A DNA stretch of 64,000 nt from Monodelphis domestica (lineage: Eukaryota > Chordata > Mammalia > Didelphimorphia > Didelphidae). The translations under genes were made by a program, and so were the position numbers. Positions 20,876 through 31,765 of this stretch are shown here, piece after piece. The stretch is from positions 67,335,607 to 67,399,606 of the forward strand of contig NC_077227.1 in assembly GCF_027887165.1 (NCBI RefSeq). The letters are read 5' to 3'. The notes under the pieces are model-generated. The model had not been told where the DNA came from and did no database searches. It saw nothing but the letters and a program-made list of their open reading frames with translations. Positions within the stretch are counted from its first letter, which is position 1; each line of letters opens with the position of its first letter.

Positions 20876-23800
20876 TTACGTTTGATTATACCACAGTGTA
20901 TTAGTCTCTGTGTACAATGTTCTCCTGGTTCTGCTCCTCTCCCTCTGCATCACTTCCTGGAGGTTGTTCCAGTCTCCATGGAATTCCTCTACTTTACTAT
21001 TCCTTTTAGCACAATAGTATTCCATCACCAACATATACCACAGTTTGTTCAGCCATTCCCCAATTGATGGGCATCCCCTCGTTTTCCAGTTTTGGGCCAC
21101 CACAAAGAGCGCAGCTATGAATATTTTTGTACAAGTCTTTGTGTCCATTATCTCTTTGGGGTACAGACCCAGCAGTGCTATGGCTGGGTCAAAGGGTAGA
21201 TATTCTTTTGTCACCCTTTGGGCATAGTTCCAAATTGCCCTCCAGAATGGTTGGATCAGTTTACAATTCCACCAGCAATGAATTAATGTCCCTACTTTGC
21301 CACATCCCCTCCAGCATTCATTACTTTCCTTTGCTGTTATGTTAGCCAATCTGCTAGGTGTGAGGTGATACCTCAGAGTTGTTTTGATTTGCATCTCTCT
21401 GATTATAAGAGATTTAGAACACTTCTTCATGTGCTTGTTAATAGTTTTGATTTCTTTATCTGAGAACTGCCTATCCATTTCCCTTGCCCATTTATCAATT
21501 AGAGAATGGCTTGATTTTTTGTACAATTGATTTAGCTCATTATAAATATGAGTAATTAAACCTTTGTCAGAGGTTTCTATGAAGATTTTTTCCCAATTTG
21601 TTGTTTCCCTTCTGATTTTAGTTACATTGGTTTTGTTTGTACAAAAGCTTTTTAGTTTGATGTAGTCAAAATTATTTATTTTACATTTTGTGATTCTTTC
21701 TATATCTTGCTTGGTTTTAAAGCCTTTCCCCTCCCAAAGGTCTGACATGTATACTATTCTGTGTTTACCCAATTTACTTATGGTTTCCTTCTTTATGTTT
21801 AAGTCACTCACCCATTTTGAATTTATCTTGGTGTAGGGTGTGAGGTGTTGATCTATTCCTAGTCTCTCCCACACTGTCTTCCAATTTTCCCAGCAGTTTT
21901 TATCGAATAGTGGATTTTTGTCCCAAAAGCTGGGATCTTTGGGTTTATCGTATACTGTCATGCTGAGGTCGCTTTCCCCCAGTCTGTTCCACTGATCTTC
22001 CTTTCTGTTTCTTAGCCAGTACCAAATTGTTTTGATGACTGCTGCTTTGTAATATAGTTTAAGGTCAGGGACTGCAAGGCCCCCCTCATATGTGTTTTTT
22101 TTTTTCATTATTTCCCTGGATATCCTTGATCTTTTGTTCTTCCAAATGAACATTGTTATGGTTTTTTTCTAAATCAGTGAAGAAGTATTTTGGTAGTTCA
22201 ATGGGTATGGCACTAAATAGATAAATAAGTTTGGGTAGGATGGTCATTTTTATTATATTGGCTCGTCCTATCCATGAGCAATTAATGTTTTTCCATTTAT
22301 TCAAGTCTAGTTTTAGTTGTGTGGCGAGTGTTTTGTAGTTGTGTTCATATAGTTCCTGTGTTTGTCTTGGGAGGTAGATTCATAGGTATTTTATTTTGTC
22401 TAAGGTGATTTTGAATGGGATTTCTCTTTCTAGTTCTTGCTGCTGAGCTGTGTTGGAGATATATAGAAAAGTTGATGATTTATGTGGGTTTATTTTGTAT
22501 CCTGCAACTTTGCTAAAGTTGTTGATTATTTCAATTAGCTTTTTGGTTGAATCTCTAGGATTCTTTAAGTAGACCATCATGTCATCCGCAAAGAGTGATA
22601 ACTTGGTCTCCTCCTTGCCTATTTTGATGCCTTCAATTCCTTTATCTTCTCTAATTGCTACTGCTAGTGTTTCTAGTACAATGTCAAATAGTAGAGGTGA
22701 TAATGGGCATCCTTGTTTCACTCCTGATCTTATTGGGAATGCATCTAGTTTATCCCCATTGCAGATGATATTAGCTGTTGGTTTTAGATATATACTGTTT
22801 ATTATTTTTAGGAATGACCCTTCTATTCCTATGCTTTCTAGTGTTTTTAATAGGAATGGGTGTTGTATTTTATCAAAGGCTTTTTCTGCATCTATTGAGA
22901 TAATCATGTGGTTCTTGCTAGTTTGCTTGTTGATGTGGTCAATTATGTGGATGGTTTTCCTAATGTTGAACCAGCCCTGCATCCCTGGTATGAATCCTAA
23001 TTGATCATGGTGAATGATCCTTCTGATTACTTGCTGGTGTCTTTTTGCTAGTATCCTATTTAAGATTTTTGCATTTATATTCATTAGGGAGATTGGCCTA
23101 TAGTTTTCTTTCTCTGTTTTTGACCTGCCTGGTTTTGGAATCAGTACCATGTTTGTGTCGTAAAAGGAGTTTGGTAGAACTCCCTCTTTGCTTATTATGT
23201 CAAATAGTTTGTATAGTATTGGGATTAACTGTTCTCTGAATGTTTGATAGAATTCACAGGTGAATCCATCAGGCCCTGGGGATTTTTTCTTAGGAAGTTC
23301 GTTGATGGCTTGTTGGATTTCAATTTCTGATATGGGATTATTTAAGGATTCTATTTCCACTTCTGTTAGTCTAGGCAGTTTGTATTTTTGTATATATTCA
23401 TCCATTTCTCCTAAATTGGTGTATTTATTGCCATATAATTGGGCAAAGTAATTTCTAATGATTGCCTTAATTTCATCTTCATCGGAGGTGCTGTCCCCCT
23501 TTTCATCTTTAATGCTGTGAATTTGCTTTTCTTCCTTCCTTTTTTTAATTAGATTGACCAGTACTTTGTCTATTTTGTTTGTTTTTTCAAAGTACCAGCT
23601 TCTTGTCTTATTTATTAAATCAATAGTTCTATCACTTTCGATTTTATTAATTTCTCCCTTAATTTTTAGGATTTCTAATTTGGTTTTCTGCTGGGGGTTT
23701 TTAATTTGATCGCTTTCGAGTTTTTTCAATTGCATTTCCAATTGATTGATCTCTGCTCTCCCTTGTTTGTTAATATAAGCATTCAGGGATATGAATTTAC

Positions 23801-24686
23801 CTCTGATTACCGCTTTGGCTGCATCCCAAAAGGTTTGAAAGGATGTTTCGCCATTGTCATTTTCCTCGATGAAATTATTAATTGTTTCTATGATTTCTTC
23901 TTTAACTAAACGGTTTTGGAGTATCATATTGTTTAATTTCCAATTGGTTTTAGATTTGGTTTTCCATGTACCATTACTAATCATTATTTTTATTGCCTTG
24001 TGATCTGAGAAGGCTGCATTCATTATTTCTGCTTTTCTGCATTTGTGTGCTATGTTTCTGTGACCCAATGTATGGTCAATTTTTGTGAATGTGCCATGTG
24101 GTGCTGAGAAGAAGGTGTATTCCTCTTTATCCCTATTTATTTTTCTCCATATGTCTATTAATTCTAATTTTTCTAAGATTTCATTCACTTCTTTTACCTC
24201 TTTCTTATTTATTTTTTGATTTGATTTATCTAAATTTGATAATGGTTGGTTTAAGTCTCCCACTAGTATGGTTTTATTGTCTATTTCTTCCTTCAATTCT
24301 CCTAGTTTCTCCATTAGAAATTTGGGTGCTATATTATTTGGTGCATACATGTTGATTAATGATATTTCCTCATTGTCTAGAGTCCCTTTTAACAAAATAT
24401 AATTACCTTCTCTATCCCTTTTGATCAGGTCTATTTTTGCATTGGCTTTATCAGATATCATGATTACCACTCCTGCCTTCTTTCTATCAGTTGAGGCCCA
24501 GAAGGTCTTACCCCATCCTTTAATTCTGACCTTGTGGGTGTCAACCCGCCTCATGTGTGTTTCTTGAAGACAACATATGGTAGGGTTTTGGATTCTAATC
24601 CATTCTGCTATTTGTCTACGTTTTATGGGTGAGTTCATCCCATTCACGTTCAAAGTTATGATTGTCATTTGTGGACTCCCTGGCAT
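20876..24686 (-). pseudogene. L1 ORF2, disabled by a nonsense codon and a frameshift
   Basis: Aligns end to end with the intact ORF2 of copy 1. The first 768 codons are open (24686 to 22383) and include the endonuclease and the FADD reverse-transcriptase motif. A G-to-T change then turns the Gly codon after KIKYL into TGA at 22380-22382. Further downstream a T-run at 22162-22168 has seven T where copy 1 has six, shifting the frame. The last 425 codons are open again in the shifted frame, with the Cys-rich C-terminal motif intact. One extra in-frame Lys codon occurs in IMKKKNTYEGG. The truncated product would keep the endonuclease and RT core but lack the C-terminal part. Confidence 0.93.
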
Positions 24687-24744
24687 TTTGATTGCCTTCC
24701 CTAATTCTAACCTTTTCTTCTTCGGCTCTACCTTTTAGTCCAGT

Positions 24745-24765
24745 CTTGTGGACCTTTAGTCCAGG
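24745..24765 (-). other. Deletion junction with flank-templated filler
   Basis: Relative to copy 1, bases equivalent to 8542-9239 (698 bp) are missing and about 21 bp of filler replaces them. The filler contains CTTGTG, like the right flank, and CTTTAGTCCAG, like the left flank (CTTTTAGTCCAG). Filler resembling both flanks suggests template switching at a repaired break or during reverse transcription. Confidence 0.75.
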
Positions 24766-25466
24766 AGGTCTTGTGTGACCCTGATTGGCATTCCTTTATA
24801 TCTAAATTGTCTTTTTCTGGCTTCCTGTAGGATTTTTTCCTTTGTTTGATAGCTTTGGAATTTGGCAATTACATTCCTGGGAGTTGTCTTTTGGGGGTTT
24901 AGTGTAGAAGGTGTTCTGTGAGCTCTGTCAGTGGCTGTATTGCCCCCTTGTTCTAGAATCTCTGGGCAATTTTCTTTGATTATATCTTGTATCATCACCA
25001 TGTCCAGTTTGGTGTTTATTTCTGGCTTTTCTGGGAGTCCAATTATTCTTAAATTATCCCTTCTCCCTCTATTTTCCAGATCTATCACCTTGTCGGTGAG
25101 ATATTTTATGTTCTCTTCTAATTTCTTGGTGTTTTGGCTTTGCTTTATTAGTTCTTGCTTTAAAGCCTGGTTTTCTTTTACAGTTTGGTCAAACTGGTTT
25201 TGTAGATGCGTGAATTTCTTTAGCATTATTTCCCACTTTTCCTCCCAGAAGGCTTCCATCTTTTTGGTCATTTCTGATTCAAAGTCTTCATGGGTTTGTG
25301 GAGAGTTTCCATTTCCTTTGGAAGATTTTGGAACATTTTCTTGTATATCTTCTTCTATCTGCTCTGTATTTTGTATTTTGGCTCCATAGAATGTGTCCAA
25401 AGTCGCCCCTTTCTTCTTATTTTTCTTGGTATTTTGGTGCTTCTGTGCTTCTGTGGAGTTTGCCAT
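24756..25466 (-). pseudogene. L1 ORF1, C-terminally truncated
   Basis: Starts at the ATG at 25466 (MANSTEAQKHQ), homologous to 9937. It could be read from an upstream in-frame ATG at 25580, but the family start is preferred. The N-terminus, coiled coil and the beginning of the RNA-binding region match copy 1. Translation then enters the deletion filler after RVTQDL and stops within three codons. About 75 C-terminal residues are lost, including the RELGLQPRISYPAKL segment of the C-terminal domain needed for RNA binding, so the product (about 236 residues) is expected to be non-functional. Confidence 0.9.
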
Positions 25467-26094
25467 CTCTGAATGTGGAGGATTAGCTTTTCTTATCTCT
25501 GTCTGGTGATCAGAGGCTTTAGTCCTGGGCAGATTGTGGGTTCTATGAGCTTTCCCTGGGTTAAACTGAATATGCCTCACTGGAACTGGAATGGAAGTGT
25601 CGGACCACGTTGCTTTCCGGAAGTTGCCTTCAGAATCGCTGGCCGTGAGGCTGTTTTGTCGGCCTGTGGGGGGATGGGCTGCAGCTTCCCCAAGCTCTGA
25701 GGGCAGGGACTTTCACTGAGACTTGGATAGCAGGATCCAGCCCGTGAGGCTGTCTTGCTCCAGGCAGTGACTTTCACTGAGACTCGGATAGAAGGCCCTG
25801 AAGGTTGTTGTTCGAGGACCCTGCTCTCTGAGCCGGGTCGGGCTGCGGCTTCCTGGAGCCTTGGACTCTGCGCGCTCCTACCCCTTAGGTCCGAGTGATC
25901 TTGGGTTCTGGCTTTTGAGGGGAGCTGTACCTTTTGATCCGGGTCCAGGTCCAGGAGGAGGGTTCCCAGGGTCTGTGCTGTTGATCGTTTTGAATTTCGG
26001 CGCCTTAGGAGCTTATAGTTTGAGATCGGTCGGGTAGGGTTTTCCGGAGATCTGAACTTTAGCTTTCTCTAAGCCGCCATCTTAACCAGAAGTC
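25467..26094 (-). promoter_or_regulatory. L1 copy 2 5' UTR
   Basis: GC-rich 5' UTR as in copy 1 but shorter. It shows the tandem repeat most clearly: a 22-bp unit at 25709-25730 recurs at 25770-25791 with one mismatch (ACTTTCACTGAGACT-T/C-GGATAG). Promoter role is inferred from the family. Confidence 0.7.
26073..26083 (-). promoter_or_regulatory. YY1-like site at the start of L1 copy 2
   Basis: The minus strand reads AAGATGGCGGC, identical to the site in copy 1 and close to the 5' terminus. Confidence 0.65.
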
Positions 26095-26111
26095 GATCAG
26101 TGGGCATTTAT
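26095..26111 (+). repeat. Right target-site duplication of L1 copy 2
   Basis: 17 bp identical to 20516-20532, directly after the element's 5' end. Confidence 0.93.
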
Positions 26112-26535
26112 AAACATAGTTTTGGATCAGGCAAGTCCTTATACTAGGTTTGATTGAGTGTTTAAATTACCTTTGAATCCTGTATCTGGTGATTAACTTG
26201 TTTTAGGTCTCCAGTTTCCAATTCTCTAAATCACTTGACAGAGAAAAGAGGTTTGTGAAGCAAGAAATGGGAACTGGGGAGGGACAAACTGAACTGCACT
26301 CATAACATTGAGAGCAAGAAAGATGTTAGCCCAAGGCTTCAATCATGAACTTGATTCTTGTATCTTAGTCTTTGTTTCCTGCTTACTGTCAAACAATGTG
26401 ATTCCATATTTCAGGTTGAATGAAACTGATATGGGAATGAAATTGGTTTTGTGATTTCATTGGTAAAGGACCTTCTGGTTGAGGAAAATCTCTGTACCAA
26501 TTAAAGTCAGTAACTTCTCTCAATCTATAATCTTA
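26112..26535. other. Intergenic, nothing recognised
   Basis: No coding region, RNA gene or clear repeat is seen here. Confidence 0.4.
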
Positions 26536-26795
26536 TGGGTAACTGGTGGCAGAATGGATAGAGCACTGGAGTTGGGAATCAGAAAGACTTATCTTCCTCA
26601 CTTCACATCCAACCTTGGACACTTGCTGGCTGTGTGACCCTGGGTAAGTCACTTAACCCTGTTTGCCTCAATTTTGTCCTCTGTAAAATGAATTGGAGAA
26701 GCAAATGGAATGCCATTCTAGTATCTTTGCCAATAAAATTCCAAATGGGGTCACAAAGAGTTGGATACAATGGAACTGACTTAACAGCAACAAAT
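26536..26795 (+). mobile_element. tRNA-derived SINE with RTE-type tail (MAR-like)
   Basis: 'gtggcagaatggatagagcac', 'gctgtgtgaccctgggtaag', 'tcacttaaccctgtttgcctc', 'ctgtaaaatgaattggag', 'ccaaatggggtcacaaagag', 'ttggatacaatggaactgac'. The last block resembles the RTE/BovB 3' end that such SINEs borrow for mobilisation. Confidence 0.85.
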
Positions 26796-26880
26796 TTATT
26801 CTTACAGAGCTTCCTAAAGCCAGATAATAAAACATCATCCAGGGTCACACAGCCTCTGTCCTCTGTTCACTGCATCATGT

Positions 26881-26883
<3 letters not shown>

Positions 26884-26955
<72 letters not shown>
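26884..26955. repeat. (CT)36 dinucleotide microsatellite
   Basis: 72 bp of uninterrupted CT, followed by CTGCCTGTCTGTCTCTG variants. Probably length-polymorphic. Confidence 0.97.
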
Positions 26956-26959
<4 letters not shown>

Positions 26960-27050
26960 GTCTGTCTCTGTCTCTCCCCCTTTCCCTTCCTCCATCCATC
27001 CATCCCTATACAATGCTAATTTTTATTTTTTTTGGACTGAATATTTAATA

Positions 27051-27758
27051 GGTGGTCCCCAGGGGTTTAATTTCTAAAATCCCAAATGAATTACTAAAGC
27101 AAAATGGAATTTATGGTAGTTTATTTTTACAATAGAGGGAAGATATTAAGAAATGAGAGAGATAGAAAAAACTCTGGCTTCCTCTGAGCCAGGAAGAAAT
27201 TTTAAGGCCCTAATTAGGTAAAAGGGCAAGGAAGCTAAATCAGCCTTTCATTCACCATGGCAACCATCTGAAAAAAAAAAGCAATCTGAGGACTCCTGCA
27301 GGAGCTCTTCCAGGGTCACATTCCACAGCCAAATCCAAGTGTCTGTCTTCCCTCCAGCTCAGAGTGACTCATCCTTCACTCCAAGCCCGGGGTGACTGAT
27401 CCTCTTCAGTTTTTGTTTCCTCTATTTAAAGGCCTTTTCCTCTTGTGTCACCTCCTCTATATTTTGCATCTACCAATTACAGCAGACACTCCTCTCCAGG
27501 ACTGCCCACTCAATGTATGAAATGGGTGTTCACACCTATTTTGGTTAGATTATACCTCTTTTGGTTAGATCACACCTTTAGTTGTTAGTTCGCACCTTTT
27601 TGTAGTTAAAATGGGTAGATCTACTTCAAATAATGAGTTAACACTTTGGGGATTAAAATCTAAAAATAGATAGGGGATTACAATTTAATTGTCCCAATAA
27701 AGAAGAGCTAAGTACCTTCATTATTAAAATCAGGAGATAGCCGAATCCAATCTTCACA
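27051..27758 (-). mobile_element. Probable solo LTR of an endogenous retrovirus
   Basis: About 700 bp with LTR-like order on the minus strand. It begins TGTGAAGATTGG and has a TATA-like TTTAAATAG at 27430-27422 preceded by CT/GA-rich sequence. A poly(A) signal AATAAA lies at 27125-27120, and the + strand begins TGG near the other end. No internal retroviral coding sequence, primer-binding site or second LTR adjoins it, so a solo LTR fits. I could not find a clean target duplication, so the edges and the call remain provisional. Confidence 0.5.
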
Positions 27759-28769
27759 ACACACATAAACACATATAAAATATTCACAATGTGGCATAGT
27801 GAATGAAGAGCCCAAGTGTATATAGATATATTTTATAATTTAGATACACATGTATATACATTAACATGCATAAGTGTATAATTGTTTGAAACTTTCTTCT
27901 TACAATAAAACAGATTAGTTAGAGGTTAGAACTTGCTGAAAGTTATAGCCCCCTGGTCTGAGAAATCATTGTGACCCTTATCTCACAATACTCAATAAGC
28001 TAGGAGGACATGAGAGAATATAAATAAGCCCAAAACAAGGCCTTGACAATCCCTATATTCCCTACATAGGACTAATTCCTAAAAGAAAGCACCAACCTGG
28101 AAAGTAAGAAGTCTGAAAAAGTGAATAAATAAAAAAAATTCCAAAATGAGATATAACTATGAAAAATATAAATATGCCAAGATAAAAATCCAGAAGAGTA
28201 AGATCACTACAAAACACACACATGCAAAATTTGGTCACAAAGTTAATTAGAATTTCTAGAGGGAGAGAAAAATATTAATGTGTAAAAATAATATTAAAAA
28301 ATGAAAGTACTAAAGGAGAGACTTGGAAAAGAAATAAGAACTATGACAGCAAAATTTGGCTGCAGAATTTACAACTTAATGCAAGAGATATAAAACCTTA
28401 CCCAATTACCAAACACCTTGAAAATTAGGATACATCAAAGAGAAGTCAACAAATCCTTGAGACAATAAGAAATATTAAATCTAAGCTAAGTTGCTGAGAA
28501 AAATGAAATATTAGGTAACTCTTATTAAAATCAACTGACCTAATAAGAAGCCTCATCAAGAAGAGAATTTAATAATCATCAAAGTATCTGATATCTGTAG
28601 GGGAAAAATAACTTGGATATCTTATTCCAAGAAATGAAAGTAAATTGTCAAGATATGTTAGAGGGAAAAAGAACATATTAAAAATAGAAAAAAAATATGC
28701 TAATCACCTCTTAGAAGGAATCACAAAGTGAAAAAAATATTTTTAAACCTTTACTTTCTGTCCTATAAC
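27759..28769. other. AT-rich sequence with a possible decayed L1 ORF1 piece
   Basis: About 28230-28740 on the + strand resembles the coiled-coil to mid region of old L1 ORF1 (compare 11640-12250), ending 'ctaatcacctcttagaagg' like 'ctgatcacctcttgaaag' at 12192. Full of stops. About 27760-28200 shows nothing recognisable apart from TA/CA-rich patches. Confidence 0.4.
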
Positions 28770-28932
28770 CAAATTTCTTCTAATGCAGAAGAGCAGTAAG
28801 GGCTAGGCAATGGGGGTTAAGTGACTTGCCCAGGGTCATACAGATAGGAAGTGTCTGAGGCCAGATTTGAAACTAGGATGTCCCATCTCTAGGCCTGGAT
28901 CTCAATCCACTGTACCACCCAGCTTCCTCTGA
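28770..28932 (-). mobile_element. SINE1-like SINE
   Basis: Antisense phrases 'gcaatgggggttaagtgac', 'ttgcccagggtcatacagat', 'aggaagtgtctgaggccag' and 'ccactgtaccacccagctt' match the reverse complement of the family seen at 29372-29572. Confidence 0.85.
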
Positions 28933-29371
28933 AATAAGAATTTTAAGGCAGGTCAAAACCCATTGTTCCCAAATCAGCAGAATACCAACCTTTCAGGATT
29001 ATCAAACATTTAATATTATTAATTAATATCAAATAAGTTAATATGTATCATTTACTTTCTAAATCTATAAGTGATTTATAAGTTTTAGCTAGTATTAATC
29101 TTATTATCATTCAACCTTACGTTGTTTCAGTGAATAGTGCATAGAAGGCAATCTTTGAGTATTAGATTTGTCTTTCAGAGATCATTGAGGCCCCTTTCTA
29201 TAAAATTATTAAAAGGGAGAAAAGGGACCAGATATCATAAGATCATATATTTAGGACTTGAATGGAACTTAGAGGTTATTTCAGTGGTACCTTATCTTAT
29301 ATCCTCTGTGTCCTCTCATGTATAGGGAAGGGCTTTTTATAGATACTTTAGATTTTAAAAAATTAAAATGA
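28933..29371. other. Intergenic, no gene
   Basis: AT-rich. A weak MIR-type phrase at about 29240-29290 ('gatcatatatttaggacttg') is all that is recognised. Confidence 0.4.
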
Positions 29372-29572
29372 AGGGGGCAGCTGGGTGGCTCAGTGGATTG
29401 AGAGACAGGCTTAGAGATGGGAGGTCCTGGGTTCAAATCTGGCCCCAAATTCCTCCTAGTTATGTACCCCTGGGCAAGTCACTTGATCCCCATTGCCTAG
29501 CCCTGACCTCTCCTCTGTCTTGGAACCAATGCATAGTATTAATTCTAAGACAGAAGGTAAGGGTTTTAAGAA
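29372..29572 (+). mobile_element. tRNA-derived SINE (SINE1-like), well preserved
   Basis: GGGGGCAGCTGGGTGGCTCA gives a box-A-like start. Box-B-like GGTTCAAATCTGG follows, then 'gggcaagtcacttgatcccc', 'cattgcctagccctgacc', 'ggaaccaatgcatagtatt' and 'aagacagaaggtaagggttt', with an A/T-rich tail. One of the best-conserved SINEs in the window. Confidence 0.9.
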
Positions 29573-31285
29573 ATATATACTTTTTTAATTTAAAAATTAA
29601 AATTGAAAAGAGAAAGTAAGTTCTGTGAGGGAAAATACAATACTACATTATGACAGAAAAACTCTTTCTGATTTGCATCCAGAGAAATTTTCTTATGAAT
29701 ATCAAAGGAGAATAAATCTTGAACTTTTAAATCATTTATCGACTAAAGAAACATGTGGGTAAAGATTGCTTAGTGGTGTACTTACACTTTTTCGTGTTTG
29801 TTTGTGTGTACACCAAAATTTATACAACATAACCACAACCCACACAACTCAATCTCCTTGTCCTTTGCCATTAAAATCCATCACCAGTGTTTCATTATTC
29901 TATAATGAAGTATGTGGGAATAATGTTTTCTGACACTAGGTATTCCTTTAAAATCTAATCTAAAAGAAAAAAAGGGGAATGTTTGTAAATCACATCTAAG
30001 CTTATGACTGCTTACTAGTTTATTCTCTGGGAATTAATTTAAATGGACTTTTCTGTGTATTTAAAGTGGCATTTTGGTATTATTGTTGTGAGTGAATTAA
30101 TTTTCATCCCTACATTTTGTTGTTACAGTTTCCTACATTAGGAATCCTGTAATCTGATGGAGTTAATAGGTAGTTGATAGACTCTCCATTGGGAGGTTGG
30201 ATCAGATTTGATGTGGGATAAAAGAAGCCTTCATTTGGCTCCATATAACATGTGATGAGAATGTAGGCGTTCATAATATACTGTTGCCAGGACTATGTTT
30301 CTAATTGACACTTTCAGGAAAGAAACATATCCAATAAGTGTCCTTATTCTTGATATAAAGTGCTTTCAACTACCTCTTCATGTGTATAAAGCAGCATTTA
30401 ACAGCAGCTGCTTTTACTGTAAAAACAATGTTTCTTCCTTTCACCAAAAAGATTTGCCTTTAAGTTAACTGGATATTTTGTTTGACCTCCAAGAATAAAC
30501 TTGTGGACTCTGGATCTGAAATACATAAATTATCCATTAATTGTGCTATCCCTGAGCTACATCACTCAACCACTGGAACTTGACATGACTTTTACCTAAC
30601 AAAATCTCTGCTCATTTAGACAATGGAAACAATCTTTGAAAGGGATGTCCTGCACTATAGGTGACCCTGCATCCAGCCTATCCTTTATGCTGTTGTTAGG
30701 GTAAGCTTTCTAGAGCAATCAAGGAATCAATAAGGATTTATTCTCACTAAGTGCCAGTCATTATTGAGTTCAAAATCTTCAGTATTTTTCAATTATACAA
30801 CACTCAACTGGATCTTTAATCATATCGATGAGTGTTCACTTCAGTAATGATGATTTCCACATGCCCATCCCATGAAATCCCTGTCAGTGTTTTCCAAATC
30901 TAGCGAATATCTCAACAGTCATAATAAAAATAGGGGAAGAATATCAATATGAAAGGCTAGCCCTTTGTTGTATATCGTAGAATCTGAAGTCATTAAAAGA
31001 ACTTTTTTGATTTCTCAAGTGTATTCAACCTATTTTTAATTACTGCTTGTGTCTGTCCAATAGAAGTATATCTTAATGGGTGAACTCTATATGTATATTA
31101 TTCATCTAACTTCATAATATGATCTAGACAAAAAGCCATGTTTATCCATTGGTTTTGTTTTGTTTTGTTTTCCCGTGTGGAGACTTGAGCTAAGTGTTTT
31201 TAAATGGCTAAAGATTCCATCCAGAAGTTCTGAAGTACTCCAATTAACTCAATATCTTTTACCAGCAAGATAATATGGAGGAATT
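29573..31285. other. Intergenic, no gene
   Basis: AT-rich sequence with no credible ORF and no recognised repeat. Function unknown; conserved non-coding elements cannot be judged from one genome. Confidence 0.4.
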
Positions 31286-31765
31286 TGTCACCTATATAAA
31301 ATCCTTCTAAGAATGATGCAACTCTTATCCTTTTCTATACAAGTAATGAACACATTTAGCAAAGAAAAATCCTCCACTTTTTTGGTACAAGTTGATTCTT
31401 TACTCATATCTTTGATATCTCTGGGTGACCTAGTGTGGTATAATTGGGTCAAAGGTATGTACAGGCTCTGGCCCTTTGAGCTTGGTTCTAGATTGCTCTC
31501 CAGAATGGTTATATCAGTCCACAGTTCCACCAGTAGTGTATTTGTGTCCCAGTTTTCAAAATCCACTCCAACATTTGTTATTTTCCTTTTTTCATCATAT
31601 TAGCCAATCTGATGGTGTGAGTTGGTACCTCAGATTTGTTTTAATTTGCACTTCTGTAATTAATAGTGTTTTGGAGTTTTCTTATTTTCTTGACTAGCCA
31701 TCTATCTGTTGATGCAATCTTAAATCCTGTTTCCTTTTTTTTTCCCTTAAAGTATCTTTTCCCTA
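31286..31765 (-). mobile_element. Old L1 fragment (ORF2 C-terminal part)
   Basis: Reads as the reverse complement of the ORF2 C-terminal region. 'ttgctctccagaatggttat', 'cagttccaccagtagtgta', 'tagccaatctgatggtgtga' and 'ttggtacctcagatttgttt' parallel 5035-5195 of the intact copy. Diverged and interrupted. Confidence 0.8.

Larger units (their letters stand above)
20533..26094 (-). mobile_element. Near-full-length young L1 (copy 2), internally rearranged and dead
   Basis: A 5562-bp L1 of the same subfamily and orientation as copy 1, flanked by perfect 17-bp duplications and ending in a 7-nt A-tail. It starts at the authentic L1 5' end, with a YY1-like site. It differs by a roughly 700-bp deletion spanning the ORF1 3' end and inter-ORF region (junction 24745-24765), two small 5' UTR deletions of about 25 and 48 bp relative to copy 1, and disabling ORF2 changes. 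Elsewhere the two copies differ only at scattered sites, so both are recent. It cannot move by itself. Confidence 0.95.

Noticed and set aside
25467..25580. N-terminal extension of ORF1 in L1 copy 2 starting at 25580
   Set aside because: The in-frame upstream ATG exists only because no stop intervenes in this copy; homology to copy 1 supports the ATG at 25466.
26634..27077. 147-codon Ser/Leu-repeat ORF
   Set aside because: Produced by a SINE followed by the (CT)36 tract.
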